Shown: positions 1 through 8,827 of the stretch, piece by piece
Layout of the letters: every line of letters starts with the position of its first letter
Numbering within the stretch: position 1 is the first letter of the stretch
DNA from: an uncultured Olsenella sp.
GTDB lineage: Bacteria; Actinomycetota; Coriobacteriia; Coriobacteriales; Atopobiaceae
DNA length: 64,000 nt
Reading direction: 5' to 3'
Assembly (NCBI GenBank): GCA_949291295.1
Contig: CASEVE010000012.1
Coordinates: 1 to 64,000, forward strand
Position numbers and translations under genes: made by a program
The notes under the pieces: model-generated
Databases searched by the model: none
Seen by the model: the letters and a program-made list of their open reading frames with translations, nothing else
Told to the model about the DNA's origin: nothing

Positions 1-36
1 GGCTGTGCGGCAGCTCGGCCGGGCGGCGTGCGGCGC

Positions 37-2187
37 CTAGTGGTGCGTGGCTATGCGGAGGGCAACGTCGTGGGCGGAGCGCTCGAGCTCGTCCGGCAGC
101 GGAGCAAGCTCCAAGCTCACGCCGCGGCGACGCAGCGCACGGGTAAGCAGCCAGTCGGTAACGCCGGGGTTCTTGGGCAGGATCGGCCCGTGCAGGTAGG
201 TGCCCACGACGCCGTTGTGGAGCACGCCCTCGCCGCCGTCCTCGCCGTTGTTGCCGGTGCCGGTGACAAGGGCGCTACCCAGGGGCTTCTCGCCCGCGCC
301 AAGGAGCGTCCGGCCCGCGTGGTTTTCAAAGCCCACGATTGGGTCGGGGCAGATCTGGGAGCGGATAGCCACGTTGCCAATGAGGCGGGTAGAGCCCGCG
401 GTGGTCTCGATGTCAAGGACGTGCAGGCCCTCCACGCGCTCGCCGCCCATCATGTAGTAGTGGCCAAGCAGCTGGTAGCCGCCGCAGACGGCGAGAAGGA
501 CCCCGCCGTCCGCCACGTATGCGGCGAGCTTCTCGCGCTGGCCCTGGAGCTCGTGGCATACGGCGAGCTGGTCGCGGTCCGCGCCGCCGCCCAGAAGCAC
601 CACGTCTGCGTCGGCAAGGTCGAGCTCCTGGCCCATGAGGACCTGGTCAACACGGCAGGGGATGCCGCGCCACTCGCAGCGCTTGGAGAGCGAGGCGATG
701 TTGCCGCCGTCTCCGTAGAGGTTGAGCGCGTCCGGATAGAGGTGCACGATGCGCAGCGGGCGGTCCAGCGTTACGGGCGCCGGCGCCGCGTGCTCAATCG
801 TTGAAACGGCCTCGGATGTGGCGATTGCCGCCGGTGCGTGCCAGGACTCCTCGAGCTTTCCGAGCTCCGCCACCACGGGCGGGAAGGCGGTGTAGTTGGC
901 GATCACATGGAGCTTCTCGCCTGCGTCAACGAAGCGCAGGGCGTCCTCCACGCCGTTGATGAGCTCGATGGGCGCGCCAAGTTCTGCGTACTTTACGCGC
1001 ACGGCCATGTCCTCGCGGCGCGTGCCGCCCACAAAGACGCAGCGCAGGTCGGAGAGATCGCGCAGGCGCTCGAGGTCGATGTCCCAGATCCAGGAGACGT
1101 CGTGGCCGTCCGCGTCGTTGTCGTTGAGGAAGAGGGCAACGTAGTGGCCGTCCTCGGCGCGCACCTGCTGGATCATGCGGTTGAAGCCGGTGGGGTTCTT
1201 CGCGAGGTTGCTCACGACGGAGTGGCCGCCCTCAAACTCGTAGGTCTTCCCGCGGCCGCTTGCGGGCTCATAGGCGTCGAGAACCTCCTGGAAGCGAGAG
1301 ACGCTTCCGTCGCCGAGTACGCAGGCAACGAGCGCCGCCATGACGTTGTAGACCATGTAGAGGCCGTTGTAGCGCGTGCGGACGTGGTGGCGCACGGGCT
1401 TCTCACCGCGGCGATCCTCTACGTCGAACTCGTATCCGCCGCAGGTGAGGCTTACGTTTACTGCGGCAAACGCCAGCTCGGGGCGCTTCCAGCCGCACTG
1501 TGGGCAGCGATACTTGCCCAGCTGCCCGTAGTGGACGTACTCGTAGTCTAGCGGGGCGTTGCACTTGGCGCAGAACCGGCTGTCCGAGATGCGGTCTGCC
1601 TCCAGGCCTGTGGGCTCGTCGATTCCGAAGGGTACGCCGCGGTTGTCAACGCGCGCCGCAATGGAGGCGCACAGCGGGTCGTCGGCGTTGTAGGCGATGG
1701 CGGTCTCGGGGGAGCGGCGCAGCGCCTCGGCGATCACGTCTTGCGTGTGGTCGATCTCGCCGTAGCGGTCCAGCTGGTCGCGGAACAGGTTGAGAAGGAC
1801 AAGCGCTCTCGGGAGCAGCGCGGGGAGCACGCGCACCGTGTAGAGCTCGTCGCACTCAAAGCAGCCCAGTCGGGCGCGGCTTGCGCGCTCGCCCACAAGG
1901 GCGGCGGCGATGCCGGACTCCATGTTGTTGCCGGCGCGGTTGCACACGACCTTCTCGCCACGCGCTCCGAGCGCGTCGGCCGCGAGGCCGGTGGTGGTGG
2001 TTTTGCCGTTGGTGCCCGTGACCACCACGGAGCGCTCGAGCGCGCCGCCCAGCTCGCCGATCACGTCTGGCGCGAGCTTGAGCGCAACGGCACCAGGGGC
2101 GTTGCCGCCGCCGCGATGCAGGAGGTGGGTGGTGCCCCAGCGCGCGGCGTCAGCCGCCAGGCAAGCGATTCTCACGCGGGAATTCAT
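37..2187 (-). CDS. murT-gatD: MurT-GatD fusion: lipid II isoglutaminyl synthase
   Basis: This protein (716 aa) should amidate the D-glutamate of the peptidoglycan precursor lipid II, using glutamine as ammonia donor. The N-terminal half is a Mur ligase of the MurT type, with the P-loop TGTNGKTTT at residues 57-65, a four-cysteine zinc ribbon (C206, C209, C228, C231) and the NDNDADGHD motif near 355-363. A linker at about 450-475 leads to a GatD-type glutamine amidotransferase with nucleophile C568 (AVCGGYQ) and H666 (TYLHGP). In the species where this enzyme is best known, MurT and GatD are separate subunits of a complex; here they are one chain. The start at 2187 is chosen because GGAAGGAG precedes it and the Mur fold begins at once; an upstream in-frame ATG at 2316 has no such support. 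Confidence 0.93.
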   Translation of the reverse strand: MNSRVRIACLAADAARWGTTHLLHRGGGNAPGAVALKLAPDVIGELGGALERSVVVTGTNGKTTTTGLAADALGARGEKVVCNRAGNNMESGIAAALVGERASRARLGCFECDELYTVRVLPALLPRALVLLNLFRDQLDRYGEIDHTQDVIAEALRRSPETAIAYNADDPLCASIAARVDNRGVPFGIDEPTGLEADRISDSRFCAKCNAPLDYEYVHYGQLGKYRCPQCGWKRPELAFAAVNVSLTCGGYEFDVEDRRGEKPVRHHVRTRYNGLYMVYNVMAALVACVLGDGSVSRFQEVLDAYEPASGRGKTYEFEGGHSVVSNLAKNPTGFNRMIQQVRAEDGHYVALFLNDNDADGHDVSWIWDIDLERLRDLSDLRCVFVGGTRREDMAVRVKYAELGAPIELINGVEDALRFVDAGEKLHVIANYTAFPPVVAELGKLEESWHAPAAIATSEAVSTIEHAAPAPVTLDRPLRIVHLYPDALNLYGDGGNIASLSKRCEWRGIPCRVDQVLMGQELDLADADVVLLGGGADRDQLAVCHELQGQREKLAAYVADGGVLLAVCGGYQLLGHYYMMGGERVEGLHVLDIETTAGSTRLIGNVAIRSQICPDPIVGFENHAGRTLLGAGEKPLGSALVTGTGNNGEDGGEGVLHNGVVGTYLHGPILPKNPGVTDWLLTRALRRRGVSLELAPLPDELERSAHDVALRIATHH

Positions 2188-2310
2188 GTGGGCTCCTTCC
2201 GGCACGTTCTCTGCCAGCAATACTATCACGCTGCTCAGGGCATCAAATAAAACCGACGTTGGACGCGGCTGCCGCGGCTCCGCGTGCCGCACGTGCCGCG
2301 GCGATGATGA

Positions 2311-2337
2311 TGACAATCTACCCTGTCACCTTTGTCA
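2311..2337. repeat. 27-bp TGACAA...TTGTCA repeat, copy 1
   Basis: This sequence (TGACAATCTACC, then CTGTCACC, then TTTGTCA) recurs identically at 2615-2641 and with one change at 8784-8810, always between genes and in the same orientation. The ends are a 6-bp inverted repeat (TGACAA/TTGTCA). Copies 1 and 2 bracket the 42-bp periodic array at 2342-2577 as direct repeats. The function is unknown. The 123 bp between the murT-gatD start and this copy show no other feature I can support. Confidence 0.75.
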
Positions 2338-2341
2338 TCAT

Positions 2342-2577
2342 GACGAGAAAGGGTGGCTGGTGTACCAGTCGGGGCTCGGCCGTGCCGAGAAAACCCGGCT
2401 TCTGTACCGGACTCGTGTGGCGGACGCCGAGAAAACCCGCTGAGTGTACCGAGATGCGGGCGCTTTGCTGCCGTGAAAACGTTTCCATGGCAAGGACGCG
2501 AGAAGGGCCTGGTACAGAAGCCGGGGTTTCTCGGCGCGACCCGCCCGCTCCCGGTACACTCCCCGGCATTTCTCGGC
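2342..2577. repeat. Mirrored 42-bp periodic array 1 (25-nt repeat + 17-nt spacer)
   Basis: Units of the form GCCGAGRAA-N10-TGTACC start at 2342, 2384, 2426 and, much degraded, 2468. After an 18-nt centre (2493-2510) they reappear in reverse orientation (GGTACA...TTTCTCGGC) at 2511 and 2553. Every start is exactly 42 bp from the next and every spacer is 17 nt of unrelated sequence. The degraded unit keeps the exact spacing, so length is conserved where sequence is not. The array sits between the divergent murT-gatD and queT genes. It shares its rule and consensus with the arrays at 29162 and 38564. The function is unknown. Confidence 0.85.
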
Positions 2578-2614
2578 ATCTCGCGTCCCGCGGCGCCCCG
2601 CGTCCCCGCGATGA

Positions 2615-2641
2615 TGACAATCTACCCTGTCACCTTTGTCA
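2615..2641. repeat. 27-bp TGACAA...TTGTCA repeat, copy 2
   Basis: This copy is identical to the one at 2311-2337 and in the same orientation, closing the array between them. The following 156 bp (2642-2797) lead into queT. They contain a short hairpin (TGCCC-TTT-GGGCA, near 2750-2762) and a possible TAGTAT -10 element at 2668. I could not match the leader to a known riboswitch class. Confidence 0.75.
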
Positions 2642-2797
2642 TAAAACGATACCAGTGGCACATCTGCTAGTATTTTCCCTGTCGTGTCCGTGGGGATGCT
2701 TCTTTTGGAGTGCTTTCCACCGGGATCCCGCACGGTGCGGACGCGGCATGCCCTTTGGGCATCTAGCAAAGCCCTCCTACAGAAAGCGAGAGTCACC

Positions 2798-3421
2798 ATG
2801 AGTCACCAGAGCACGTCGCAGATCAGCGTTTCCAGCGCCGAGGCCCACGCGAGGAAGGTCTCTCGCATTGGCATGATTGCCGCCGCCTATGCCGCGCTCA
2901 CCCTCGTAACCCTGCTCTTCCTGGGCAGTCTGGCGTGGGGCCCGGTTCAGTTCCGAGTCTCCGAGGCGCTCTGCGTCCTGGCCCTCTTCACGGTGGATGC
3001 CGTTCCCGGCCTGGCCCTGGGCTGCGCCATCGCAAACATCGCCAACATCGTGCTCTCCGGCACCGGCATGCTCGGCATGCTCGACGTGGTCTTCGGCACG
3101 GTTGCCACGGCGCTGGGCGCCTACTTCACCTGGCGCTTTCGTAGCCGTCCCGCGCTCGCGCTTCTTGGCCCCGTGATCGCCAACGCCCTCATCGTGCCCG
3201 CCTATCTTCCGCTCATGCTGCAGGGCATCGGCTTCTACACCATTCCGTTCACGAGCATCGCCCTCGATGGCGCCTATCCGGCCATGTACGCATTTGGCCT
3301 GATCGCCACCGGAATCGGCGAGGCCGCGGTCATGTACGTGCTTGGGCTTCCGCTGGCGCGCGCCCTGAGGCGCACGTCTCTGCCGCGCACGCTGGCCTGC
3401 GACGAGTCGGACCAGGGCTAG
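2798..3421 (+). CDS. queT: QueT-family ECF transporter substrate-binding component
   Basis: This is a 207-aa membrane protein with about six hydrophobic segments, resembling QueT, the S-component that feeds a queuosine precursor into an energy-coupling-factor transporter. Supporting features are the amphipathic basic N-terminus followed by IGMIAAAYAALT, the FRVSEAL motif after the first membrane segment, and the glycine-rich helices typical of S-components. The ATPase and T-component are not in the window and are probably shared ones encoded elsewhere. The start at 2798 gives the usual family length; its ribosome binding site is weak. The glycosyltransferase gene follows after 8 bp, so the two are probably co-transcribed. 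Confidence 0.8.
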   Translation: MSHQSTSQISVSSAEAHARKVSRIGMIAAAYAALTLVTLLFLGSLAWGPVQFRVSEALCVLALFTVDAVPGLALGCAIANIANIVLSGTGMLGMLDVVFGTVATALGAYFTWRFRSRPALALLGPVIANALIVPAYLPLMLQGIGFYTIPFTSIALDGAYPAMYAFGLIATGIGEAAVMYVLGLPLARALRRTSLPRTLACDESDQG

Positions 3422-3429
3422 GAGGACGC

Positions 3430-5028
3430 TTGAATCCCGTAGTCGTCATACCCTCCTATTGGGCGCAGGGCGAGAAGCCTGGCGCGCTGGGGGAGCGTGG
3501 CGTCTACGACTACACCACGCGCATCGACCGCCCCCTGCCCGAGCTTGAGACCTGTCTCTCGTCGCTCGAGCAGGTGAGCGGCATCCTGCGCGTCATTGTC
3601 CTCGTGGTTGCCCCGTCGTCGTGCGCCGAGTCCGCGCGCGCCCGCGTGAACAGCATCTGTCGCGCGCATGTTGACCTCAACCCCCTCGTCATCGGGGCGC
3701 AGGAGGCCGCCCACGTGGAGCGCGCCGTTGCCCGCATGGCGCACCACGTTGCGGGGGAGACCGTCTCCCTGCGGGGCTACGGCGCAATCCGCAACATGGG
3801 GCTTGCGGTCGCAACGGTGCTCGGCCACGACGTGGTGGTCTTTCTCGATGACGACGAGGTGGTGCTCTCGCCCGACTTCCTTGTCAAGGCCGTGTGGGGC
3901 CTGGGCTCCCTTACCCGCCAGAACCTGCAGGTTCTTGTAAAGAGCGGATTCTACGTCGACGAGAAAGACTCCCCCTACGCCAATCCAACCACGGAGTGGA
4001 GCGAGCGGCACTGGACCAAGGCCGAGGAGTTCAACAAGGTCATGGAGCGCGCCCAGCAGTCCTCGACGCGCATCACGCGTTCCAATCACCTGTGCGGCGG
4101 ATGCTGCGCCCTGCATGCCTCCGCCTTCACGCGCGTGCCCTTCGACCCCTACATCACGCGGGGCGAGGACCTTGACTATCTGCTCAACCTGCGTGCCAAC
4201 GGACTCGACGTCTGGTTTGACAACGAGTGGTTTGTCCGCGCGCAGACGCCCGAGGAGCCGGCGCCCGTCCCGTCCACCTTCATGCAGGACGTCTACCGCT
4301 GGTTGTACGAGTACCGCAAGCTCGACGCCATGAACGCGCGCCGAGACCTGCGCACCGTTACGCCCGAGTCGCTCATGCCCTACCCGGCTCCGTGGCTCAC
4401 CTCAGACGTGCGCCGCCGCGTCTTCCAGACGGCCCTCAGGCGCTTTCTCACGGGGCCGGACCGCCTTTCCTACCTTGGCATTCTTACGAAGGGCCGCCAC
4501 GAGGCGGACAAGTTCGCCCGCAGGGCGAGCACCCGCTACCTCTCGTTTGCCATGGTGTGGCCGACCATTGCCTCCGCGCTTTGGGAGGACCGCTTCCTCC
4601 AGGGGGCAATCCGGGGCACCGGAGAGGTGAGCGAGCCGCTGTACCCTGCGGTGAGCGCCGCGCATCTCGCTGCTGGGGGCCTCGGCGACACCGGAGCGCT
4701 TCCCGTGATTGACGCCTGGGTGCCGGATGAGCTGGGGCCCGAGGAAGATACCGACGAGCTGGCTTTGGCAGGCGAGAAGAACGCGGACGTGCAGCCCGCA
4801 GAAGACGGCCAGGACACCGGGGCGCTCCCTCTTGTCGGCGAGCCCGGGGACACCGACGATCTTGGCGACACCGGCGAGCTCGGCGACACCGACGAACTTC
4901 TCGCCTGCGACGCCCCTGCCGAGGACGGCGAGCCCACCGAGCCCAGCGCCCCCACCGAGCCCAACGCTCCCTCCGAGGACAAGACGGGCGAGGTCACACC
5001 CTCCGCCGGGACAGGAGAGCTGCGATGA
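3430..5028 (+). CDS. GT2-like glycosyltransferase with acidic repetitive tail
   Basis: The first 390 or so residues resemble a family 2 (GT-A fold) glycosyltransferase. MNPVVVIPSYW is the opening strand, VVFLDDDE near 137-144 is the metal/nucleotide-binding DXD region, and TRGEDLDYLL near 238-247 resembles the acceptor/catalytic ED motif. There is no signal peptide or membrane helix, so it should act in the cytoplasm. The last ~120 residues are very acidic and carry repeats such as GDTGAL and GDTDEL, unlike the catalytic part. The TTG start at 3430 follows AGGAGGA overlapping the queT stop. The stop overlaps the start of the histidine kinase gene (ATGA), suggesting translational coupling. Substrate unknown. 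Confidence 0.7.
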   Translation: MNPVVVIPSYWAQGEKPGALGERGVYDYTTRIDRPLPELETCLSSLEQVSGILRVIVLVVAPSSCAESARARVNSICRAHVDLNPLVIGAQEAAHVERAVARMAHHVAGETVSLRGYGAIRNMGLAVATVLGHDVVVFLDDDEVVLSPDFLVKAVWGLGSLTRQNLQVLVKSGFYVDEKDSPYANPTTEWSERHWTKAEEFNKVMERAQQSSTRITRSNHLCGGCCALHASAFTRVPFDPYITRGEDLDYLLNLRANGLDVWFDNEWFVRAQTPEEPAPVPSTFMQDVYRWLYEYRKLDAMNARRDLRTVTPESLMPYPAPWLTSDVRRRVFQTALRRFLTGPDRLSYLGILTKGRHEADKFARRASTRYLSFAMVWPTIASALWEDRFLQGAIRGTGEVSEPLYPAVSAAHLAAGGLGDTGALPVIDAWVPDELGPEEDTDELALAGEKNADVQPAEDGQDTGALPLVGEPGDTDDLGDTGELGDTDELLACDAPAEDGEPTEPSAPTEPNAPSEDKTGEVTPSAGTGELR

Positions 5029-6389
5029 GGCTGCCCGGAAAGAGCCTGTATGCCAACCTGGCGTCCATCGCCCTTCTGCTCTGCGCGCTCGCGCTGGCGG
5101 GCGGCCTTGCCTGGAGCGTGAGGGACGGCCTAGTGGCAACCGCCGTCCTTGCCGGCTGCGGCCTTGCCGCCGTCATCGTGACGAGCGGCGCCATCAGCCT
5201 CTCTCCCGAGGACTCGCGCGCGGAGTCGACCGAGCGCACCCTCCGCGTTGCCACCAACACCCTAAGCCACCTGCGCGGCGGCCTCACCGAGGAGAACGCG
5301 CGAGCCATCTGCGCGCTGCTTCTCCCCGAGACGAGCGCCGAGGGCATTGCCATCACGGACCTCGAGGCGGTTCTTGCGTACGAGGGCACGATCGAGACGC
5401 CCTTTGTGCCGGGAACCAAGAACGCCAAGCCAACCATGGAGGTCTTGGAGAGCAAGCGCATGGAGACGTTTGTCTCCGTTGACCAGGAGAGCCAGGACGT
5501 GAGGCGCTTCTCCATCGGAAACCGCCGCAACGGGCACGCGTTTGGCATCATCGTGCCGCTGCTTGTGCAGGAGCACGCCGTCGGCACCATCAAGCTCTAC
5601 TATCGCAACGACATAGACATCGATCGCACACAGCTCGCCATCGCCGAGGGCCTGGGAACGCTGCTCTCCACTCAGCTCTCCTCCTACGAGCTGGACCGCC
5701 AGGCAGAGCTTGCGGTTAGGGCAGAGATCAAGGCGCTTCAGGCGCAGATCAACCCGCACTTCCTCTTCAACACGCTCAACACCATCGCGTCGTTCACGCG
5801 CACCAACCCCACCAAGGCGCGCGACCTTCTCCGCGAGTTCTCGGCGTTCTACCGCAGCACCCTCGAGAGCTCCGAGAAGAGCGTCATCCCCCTTGCCCAG
5901 GAGCTCGAGCAGACGCGCCGCTACCTCAAGATCGAGAAGGCCCGCTTTGGCGAGGATCGCATCGTGGAGACCGAGCACGTTGAGCCCTCCTGCGAGGAGC
6001 TTCCCGTTCCGAGCTTCCTCGTGCAGCCCATCGTTGAGAACGCCGTCCGTCACGCCATGCGCGACGAGGGACCACTTCACGTTGATGTGCAGGTTGCAAG
6101 CGACGGTGATGATATTCTTATTGCGGTCGCGGACGACGGGCTTGGCATGGACAAGGCCGTTGCCGACCGACTGCTCGCCGAGGCCACCGCTGCGCGCAGG
6201 CACGGGTCCGAGCACGCGCGCGGGGCCGGCATGGCGCTGCGCAACGTTGCCGACCGTGTCGAGCGCTTCTTTGGCGTGGGCTCGGGCGTCGAGATTGTCT
6301 CGAAGCCCGGCGAGGGAACGTGCGTGACGCTGAGGCTTGCCCACGCCCGTGAGAGGCTTACGGACGCGCGGCTGGGGATGAGCGGTTAG
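5025..6389 (+). CDS. LytS-type sensor histidine kinase
   Basis: This 454-aa kinase has two N-terminal membrane helices (about residues 10-55), a GAF-like sensory domain (about 75-215) and the LytS/YehU-type histidine kinase core. The phosphoacceptor is H245 in QINPHFLFN, followed by an HATPase domain with VENAVRHA and ADDGLGMD. Together with the LytTR regulator immediately downstream it forms a two-component system. Such systems often control cell-envelope genes, which fits the neighbouring glycosyltransferase, but the signal is unknown. The start codon overlaps the stop of the glycosyltransferase gene. Confidence 0.93.
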   Translation: MRLPGKSLYANLASIALLLCALALAGGLAWSVRDGLVATAVLAGCGLAAVIVTSGAISLSPEDSRAESTERTLRVATNTLSHLRGGLTEENARAICALLLPETSAEGIAITDLEAVLAYEGTIETPFVPGTKNAKPTMEVLESKRMETFVSVDQESQDVRRFSIGNRRNGHAFGIIVPLLVQEHAVGTIKLYYRNDIDIDRTQLAIAEGLGTLLSTQLSSYELDRQAELAVRAEIKALQAQINPHFLFNTLNTIASFTRTNPTKARDLLREFSAFYRSTLESSEKSVIPLAQELEQTRRYLKIEKARFGEDRIVETEHVEPSCEELPVPSFLVQPIVENAVRHAMRDEGPLHVDVQVASDGDDILIAVADDGLGMDKAVADRLLAEATAARRHGSEHARGAGMALRNVADRVERFFGVGSGVEIVSKPGEGTCVTLRLAHARERLTDARLGMSG

Positions 6390-6430
6390 GACGGGGCCCC
6401 TGGGCCCTTGAGCGAAACTTGGGAGAAGAC

Positions 6431-7147
6431 ATGCGAGCGATGATCGTAGATGATGAGGCCCCGGCTCGTTCCGAGCTGAGGTACCTGCTCGAGGAGACAG
6501 GCAGGATCGACGACATCATAGAGACCTCGAGCGCACGAGAGGCCGTCGAGAAGCTCATGGAGAGCAAGACGGACGTCCTGTTCCTCGACATCCAGATGCC
6601 CAAGACTTCCGGCATGCAGCTCGCCGAGGCCCTGCACAAGCTCAAGAACCCGCCCGCCATCATCTTTGTGACGGCCTACAGCGAGTACGCCCTCGAGGCC
6701 TTTGAGGTCGACGCAATCGATTACCTCATGAAGCCCGTGGACCCCGAGCGCCTGGGCCAGGCCCTCGACAAGGTTCAGTCCCGCATGAAGCCGCAGCCCC
6801 AGAGCCACTCCTCCGTCGAGCGCATCCCCGTGGTCAAGAGCGGTCGCAAGGTGCTCGTTCCTATCGACCAGATTCGCTACATCGAGGCCAAGGACGACTA
6901 CTCCTGCATCTACACGGCCGACGACCGCTTCCTCTCCACGATCTCTCTTGCCAAGCTCGAGCAGAAGCTCGCGCCGCACGGGTTCTTCCGCGTGCACCGC
7001 GGCTACATCGTGAACCTCGAGTACGTGGAGGATGTCGAGGTCATCTCCTCCGGCATTCTGCAGCTTGGCGTCAACGGCATCGAGGGCAAGAAGATCTCGG
7101 TCTCGCGCCGTCGCGTCGTGGCCCTCAAGCGCGCCCTCGGCCTCTAG
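6431..7147 (+). CDS. LytTR-family response regulator
   Basis: The N-terminal receiver domain (residues 1-120) carries the acidic pocket VDDEA and phospho-acceptor D53 (FLDIQMP), with T/K switch residues in FVTAYSEY and MKPVD. Residues ~135-238 are a LytTR DNA-binding domain (YIEAKDDYS, FFRVHRGYIVNL). It is the partner of the kinase ending at 6389. I chose ATG 6431 because GGGAG lies at the right distance; an in-frame TTG 12 bp upstream overlaps that Shine-Dalgarno sequence. A small GC-rich hairpin (GGGGCCCC-TGGGCCC) lies in the 41-bp gap. Confidence 0.94.
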   Translation: MRAMIVDDEAPARSELRYLLEETGRIDDIIETSSAREAVEKLMESKTDVLFLDIQMPKTSGMQLAEALHKLKNPPAIIFVTAYSEYALEAFEVDAIDYLMKPVDPERLGQALDKVQSRMKPQPQSHSSVERIPVVKSGRKVLVPIDQIRYIEAKDDYSCIYTADDRFLSTISLAKLEQKLAPHGFFRVHRGYIVNLEYVEDVEVISSGILQLGVNGIEGKKISVSRRRVVALKRALGL

Positions 7148-7162
7148 AGACAGGGCGGCAAC

Positions 7163-7621
7163 GTGGCAACCAGGTACGACATCATCTCGGACACGCACGG
7201 CTATCTCTCGCCCGAGCTTCTCGCGGAGCTTGCCGGGGCGGACGTGATCGTGCACGCAGGCGACATCTGCTCCCCGCGCGACTTCCTCACGCTGCAGGAC
7301 ATTGCCCGCGTTCAGATGTGCCTGGGCAACAACGACTGGTCCTACGACTACGGCCCCATGGTGAAGGACCGCAAGATATTCGCGGGAAGCGGCCTTAGGT
7401 GGCAGGTGACGCACTATCGCAAGCGCCTGAACCTCTCGATGTGCGACATCGCGATCTTTGGGCACACCCACACGCCGGTGCTCGAGCGCGACGAGTGGAC
7501 GCACACGCTCGTTATGAACCCGGGAAGCCCCACGTATCCGCGGCGGTCGCGTCCGAGCATGGGGCGAATCATCGTCGAGGACGGCAAGGTCCTCGACGCG
7601 CGAATTATAGAGCTGGGGTAG
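7163..7621 (+). CDS. YfcE/MJ0936-family metallophosphoesterase
   Basis: A short (152 aa) calcineurin-like phosphoesterase. All the metal-binding blocks are present in order: SDTHG, VHAGD, LGNND, VTHYR, and GHTHTP near the C-terminus. Family members hydrolyse phosphodiesters in vitro; the physiological substrate here is unknown. The start is GTG at 7163, 15 bp after the LytTR gene, so it is probably in the same transcript. A second member of the family is encoded at 55542. The gap to the convergent PAP2 gene is only 49 bp. Confidence 0.88.
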   Translation: MATRYDIISDTHGYLSPELLAELAGADVIVHAGDICSPRDFLTLQDIARVQMCLGNNDWSYDYGPMVKDRKIFAGSGLRWQVTHYRKRLNLSMCDIAIFGHTHTPVLERDEWTHTLVMNPGSPTYPRRSRPSMGRIIVEDGKVLDARIIELG

Positions 7622-7670
7622 CAAGGCGGGGTTCTTCTCGCCTCTTTGCGGGGCGCCCGCTTGGCAGGGC

Positions 7671-8375
7671 TCAGCGCTCTTGAGGGTTTTTGGGCGCGTC
7701 GACCGCAACAAAGAGCGGCGCCACGCACCTCACGTAGAAGATCAGCCACACGAGCGAGACGCAAAAGCCCGCCAGGACGTCCGAGGCGTAGTGGACGCCC
7801 AGGTAGATGCGGCTGATGCCAACCATGGCAATGACCAGGCCAAACACCACGCACCACACGATGCGCATGACGTCCTTGCGGTGATAGCGCCAGACCATCC
7901 AGATGAGCAGGCCAAAAAACGCCATGGAGACCATCGAGTGGCCCGAGGGAAAGCTGTAGCCGGTCTCGGAGATGAGGCGGAAGCCGTCCGGGCGCGGCCG
8001 CTGGACGATGACCTTGAGCACGGTGTTGAGCAGCACAACGCACACGAGGTTCACCGCCACGCACCAGCCCGGGGCCTTTCCGGGCGCAAGCGCGGCAATC
8101 ACGGCCGCCATCACGGCGAGCACCACCACCGAGGCCAGCGAGGTGAACGCCTCCATGAACGGGGTGAGCGCATCCGAGCGCAGGCGCTCCACAAAGAGCT
8201 CGTATGCCAGCGTGTCCAGGCGCATGATCTCGCCGGATGCCACCTCGCCGAGCAGCCACACAAAGACAAGCGCGGCAACGAGAAGAACGAGCGTCTTGAC
8301 GTTGTCGCGCGCAAGCGCCAGGGCGCCTCGGGCAATGCCGCGGGCGCCCTGGTTGATCTGGGGCCTGTCCGTCAT
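7671..8375 (-). CDS. PAP2-family membrane phosphatase
   Basis: A 234-aa, six-helix membrane protein of the PAP2 superfamily, which dephosphorylates lipid phosphates such as undecaprenyl pyrophosphate or phosphatidate in the membrane. All three signature blocks are visible: KVIVQRPRP, the PSGHS motif, and SRIYLGVHYASD, which supply the phosphate-binding residues and the catalytic histidines. The start at 8375 lies 2 bp after the stop of the thioredoxin gene, so the two genes form an operon with trxA first. Whether the substrate is a lipid carrier or a phospholipid cannot be read from sequence. Confidence 0.9.
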   Translation of the reverse strand: MTDRPQINQGARGIARGALALARDNVKTLVLLVAALVFVWLLGEVASGEIMRLDTLAYELFVERLRSDALTPFMEAFTSLASVVVLAVMAAVIAALAPGKAPGWCVAVNLVCVVLLNTVLKVIVQRPRPDGFRLISETGYSFPSGHSMVSMAFFGLLIWMVWRYHRKDVMRIVWCVVFGLVIAMVGISRIYLGVHYASDVLAGFCVSLVWLIFYVRCVAPLFVAVDAPKNPQER

Positions 8376-8377
8376 GC

Positions 8378-8695
8378 CTAGAGGTTGGCCTCGAGCTCCG
8401 CAACGAGAGCGGGCTTGGGCATGTTGCCAACGATCTGGTGGACAGGCTTGCCGTTCTTGAACAGGATGAGCGTGGGGATGGAGACGATGCGGAACTGGGT
8501 GGCGAGGTCTGCCTCCTCGTCGACGTTGCACTTGTAGACGTCGAGCTTGTCGGCCATCTCGCGTGAGATCTCGTCAATCACGGGCGCGAGCGCGCGGCAG
8601 GGGCCGCACCAGGACGCCCAGAAGTCAACGAGCACGGGCTTCTCGGAGCTTGCGATGACGGAGTCAAACTCCGCGGTGGTGATTGCGTTGGCCAT
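8378..8695 (-). CDS. trxA: Thioredoxin
   Basis: A 105-aa single-domain cytoplasmic thioredoxin with the canonical WCGPC redox site ([12 protein letters not shown]) and the cis-proline loop IPTLILF. It reduces protein disulfides. The start has a good Shine-Dalgarno sequence (GGGGAGG). No thioredoxin reductase gene is in the window. Confidence 0.95.
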   Translation of the reverse strand: MANAITTAEFDSVIASSEKPVLVDFWASWCGPCRALAPVIDEISREMADKLDVYKCNVDEEADLATQFRIVSIPTLILFKNGKPVHQIVGNMPKPALVAELEANL

Positions 8696-8783
8696 GGGAA
8701 CCTCCCCGGTCGAATTCTGTCATTGCTTGGCTTATGCCCGATTTACACTGATTCAAGACACGGGCGCGGCATGACGTTCATGA

Positions 8784-8810
8784 TGACAATTTACCCTGTC
8801 ACCTTTGTCA
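8784..8810. repeat. 27-bp TGACAA...TTGTCA repeat, copy 3
   Basis: Third copy of the intergenic repeat seen at 2311 and 2615, differing by one base (TTTACC for TCTACC). It lies between the divergent trxA and the gene at 8828, 18 bp upstream of that gene's start. No 42-bp array adjoins this copy. Confidence 0.7.
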
Positions 8811-8827
8811 GGTTTGGAGGAGGGCGG

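Noticed and set aside
28..804. Plus-strand open frames opposite murT-gatD
   Set aside because: They are antisense shadows in GC-rich DNA; the minus-strand protein has complete catalytic motifs.
2642..2797. PreQ1 riboswitch in the queT leader
   Set aside because: The context is suitable and a short hairpin exists, but I could not fit the consensus of a known preQ1 class.
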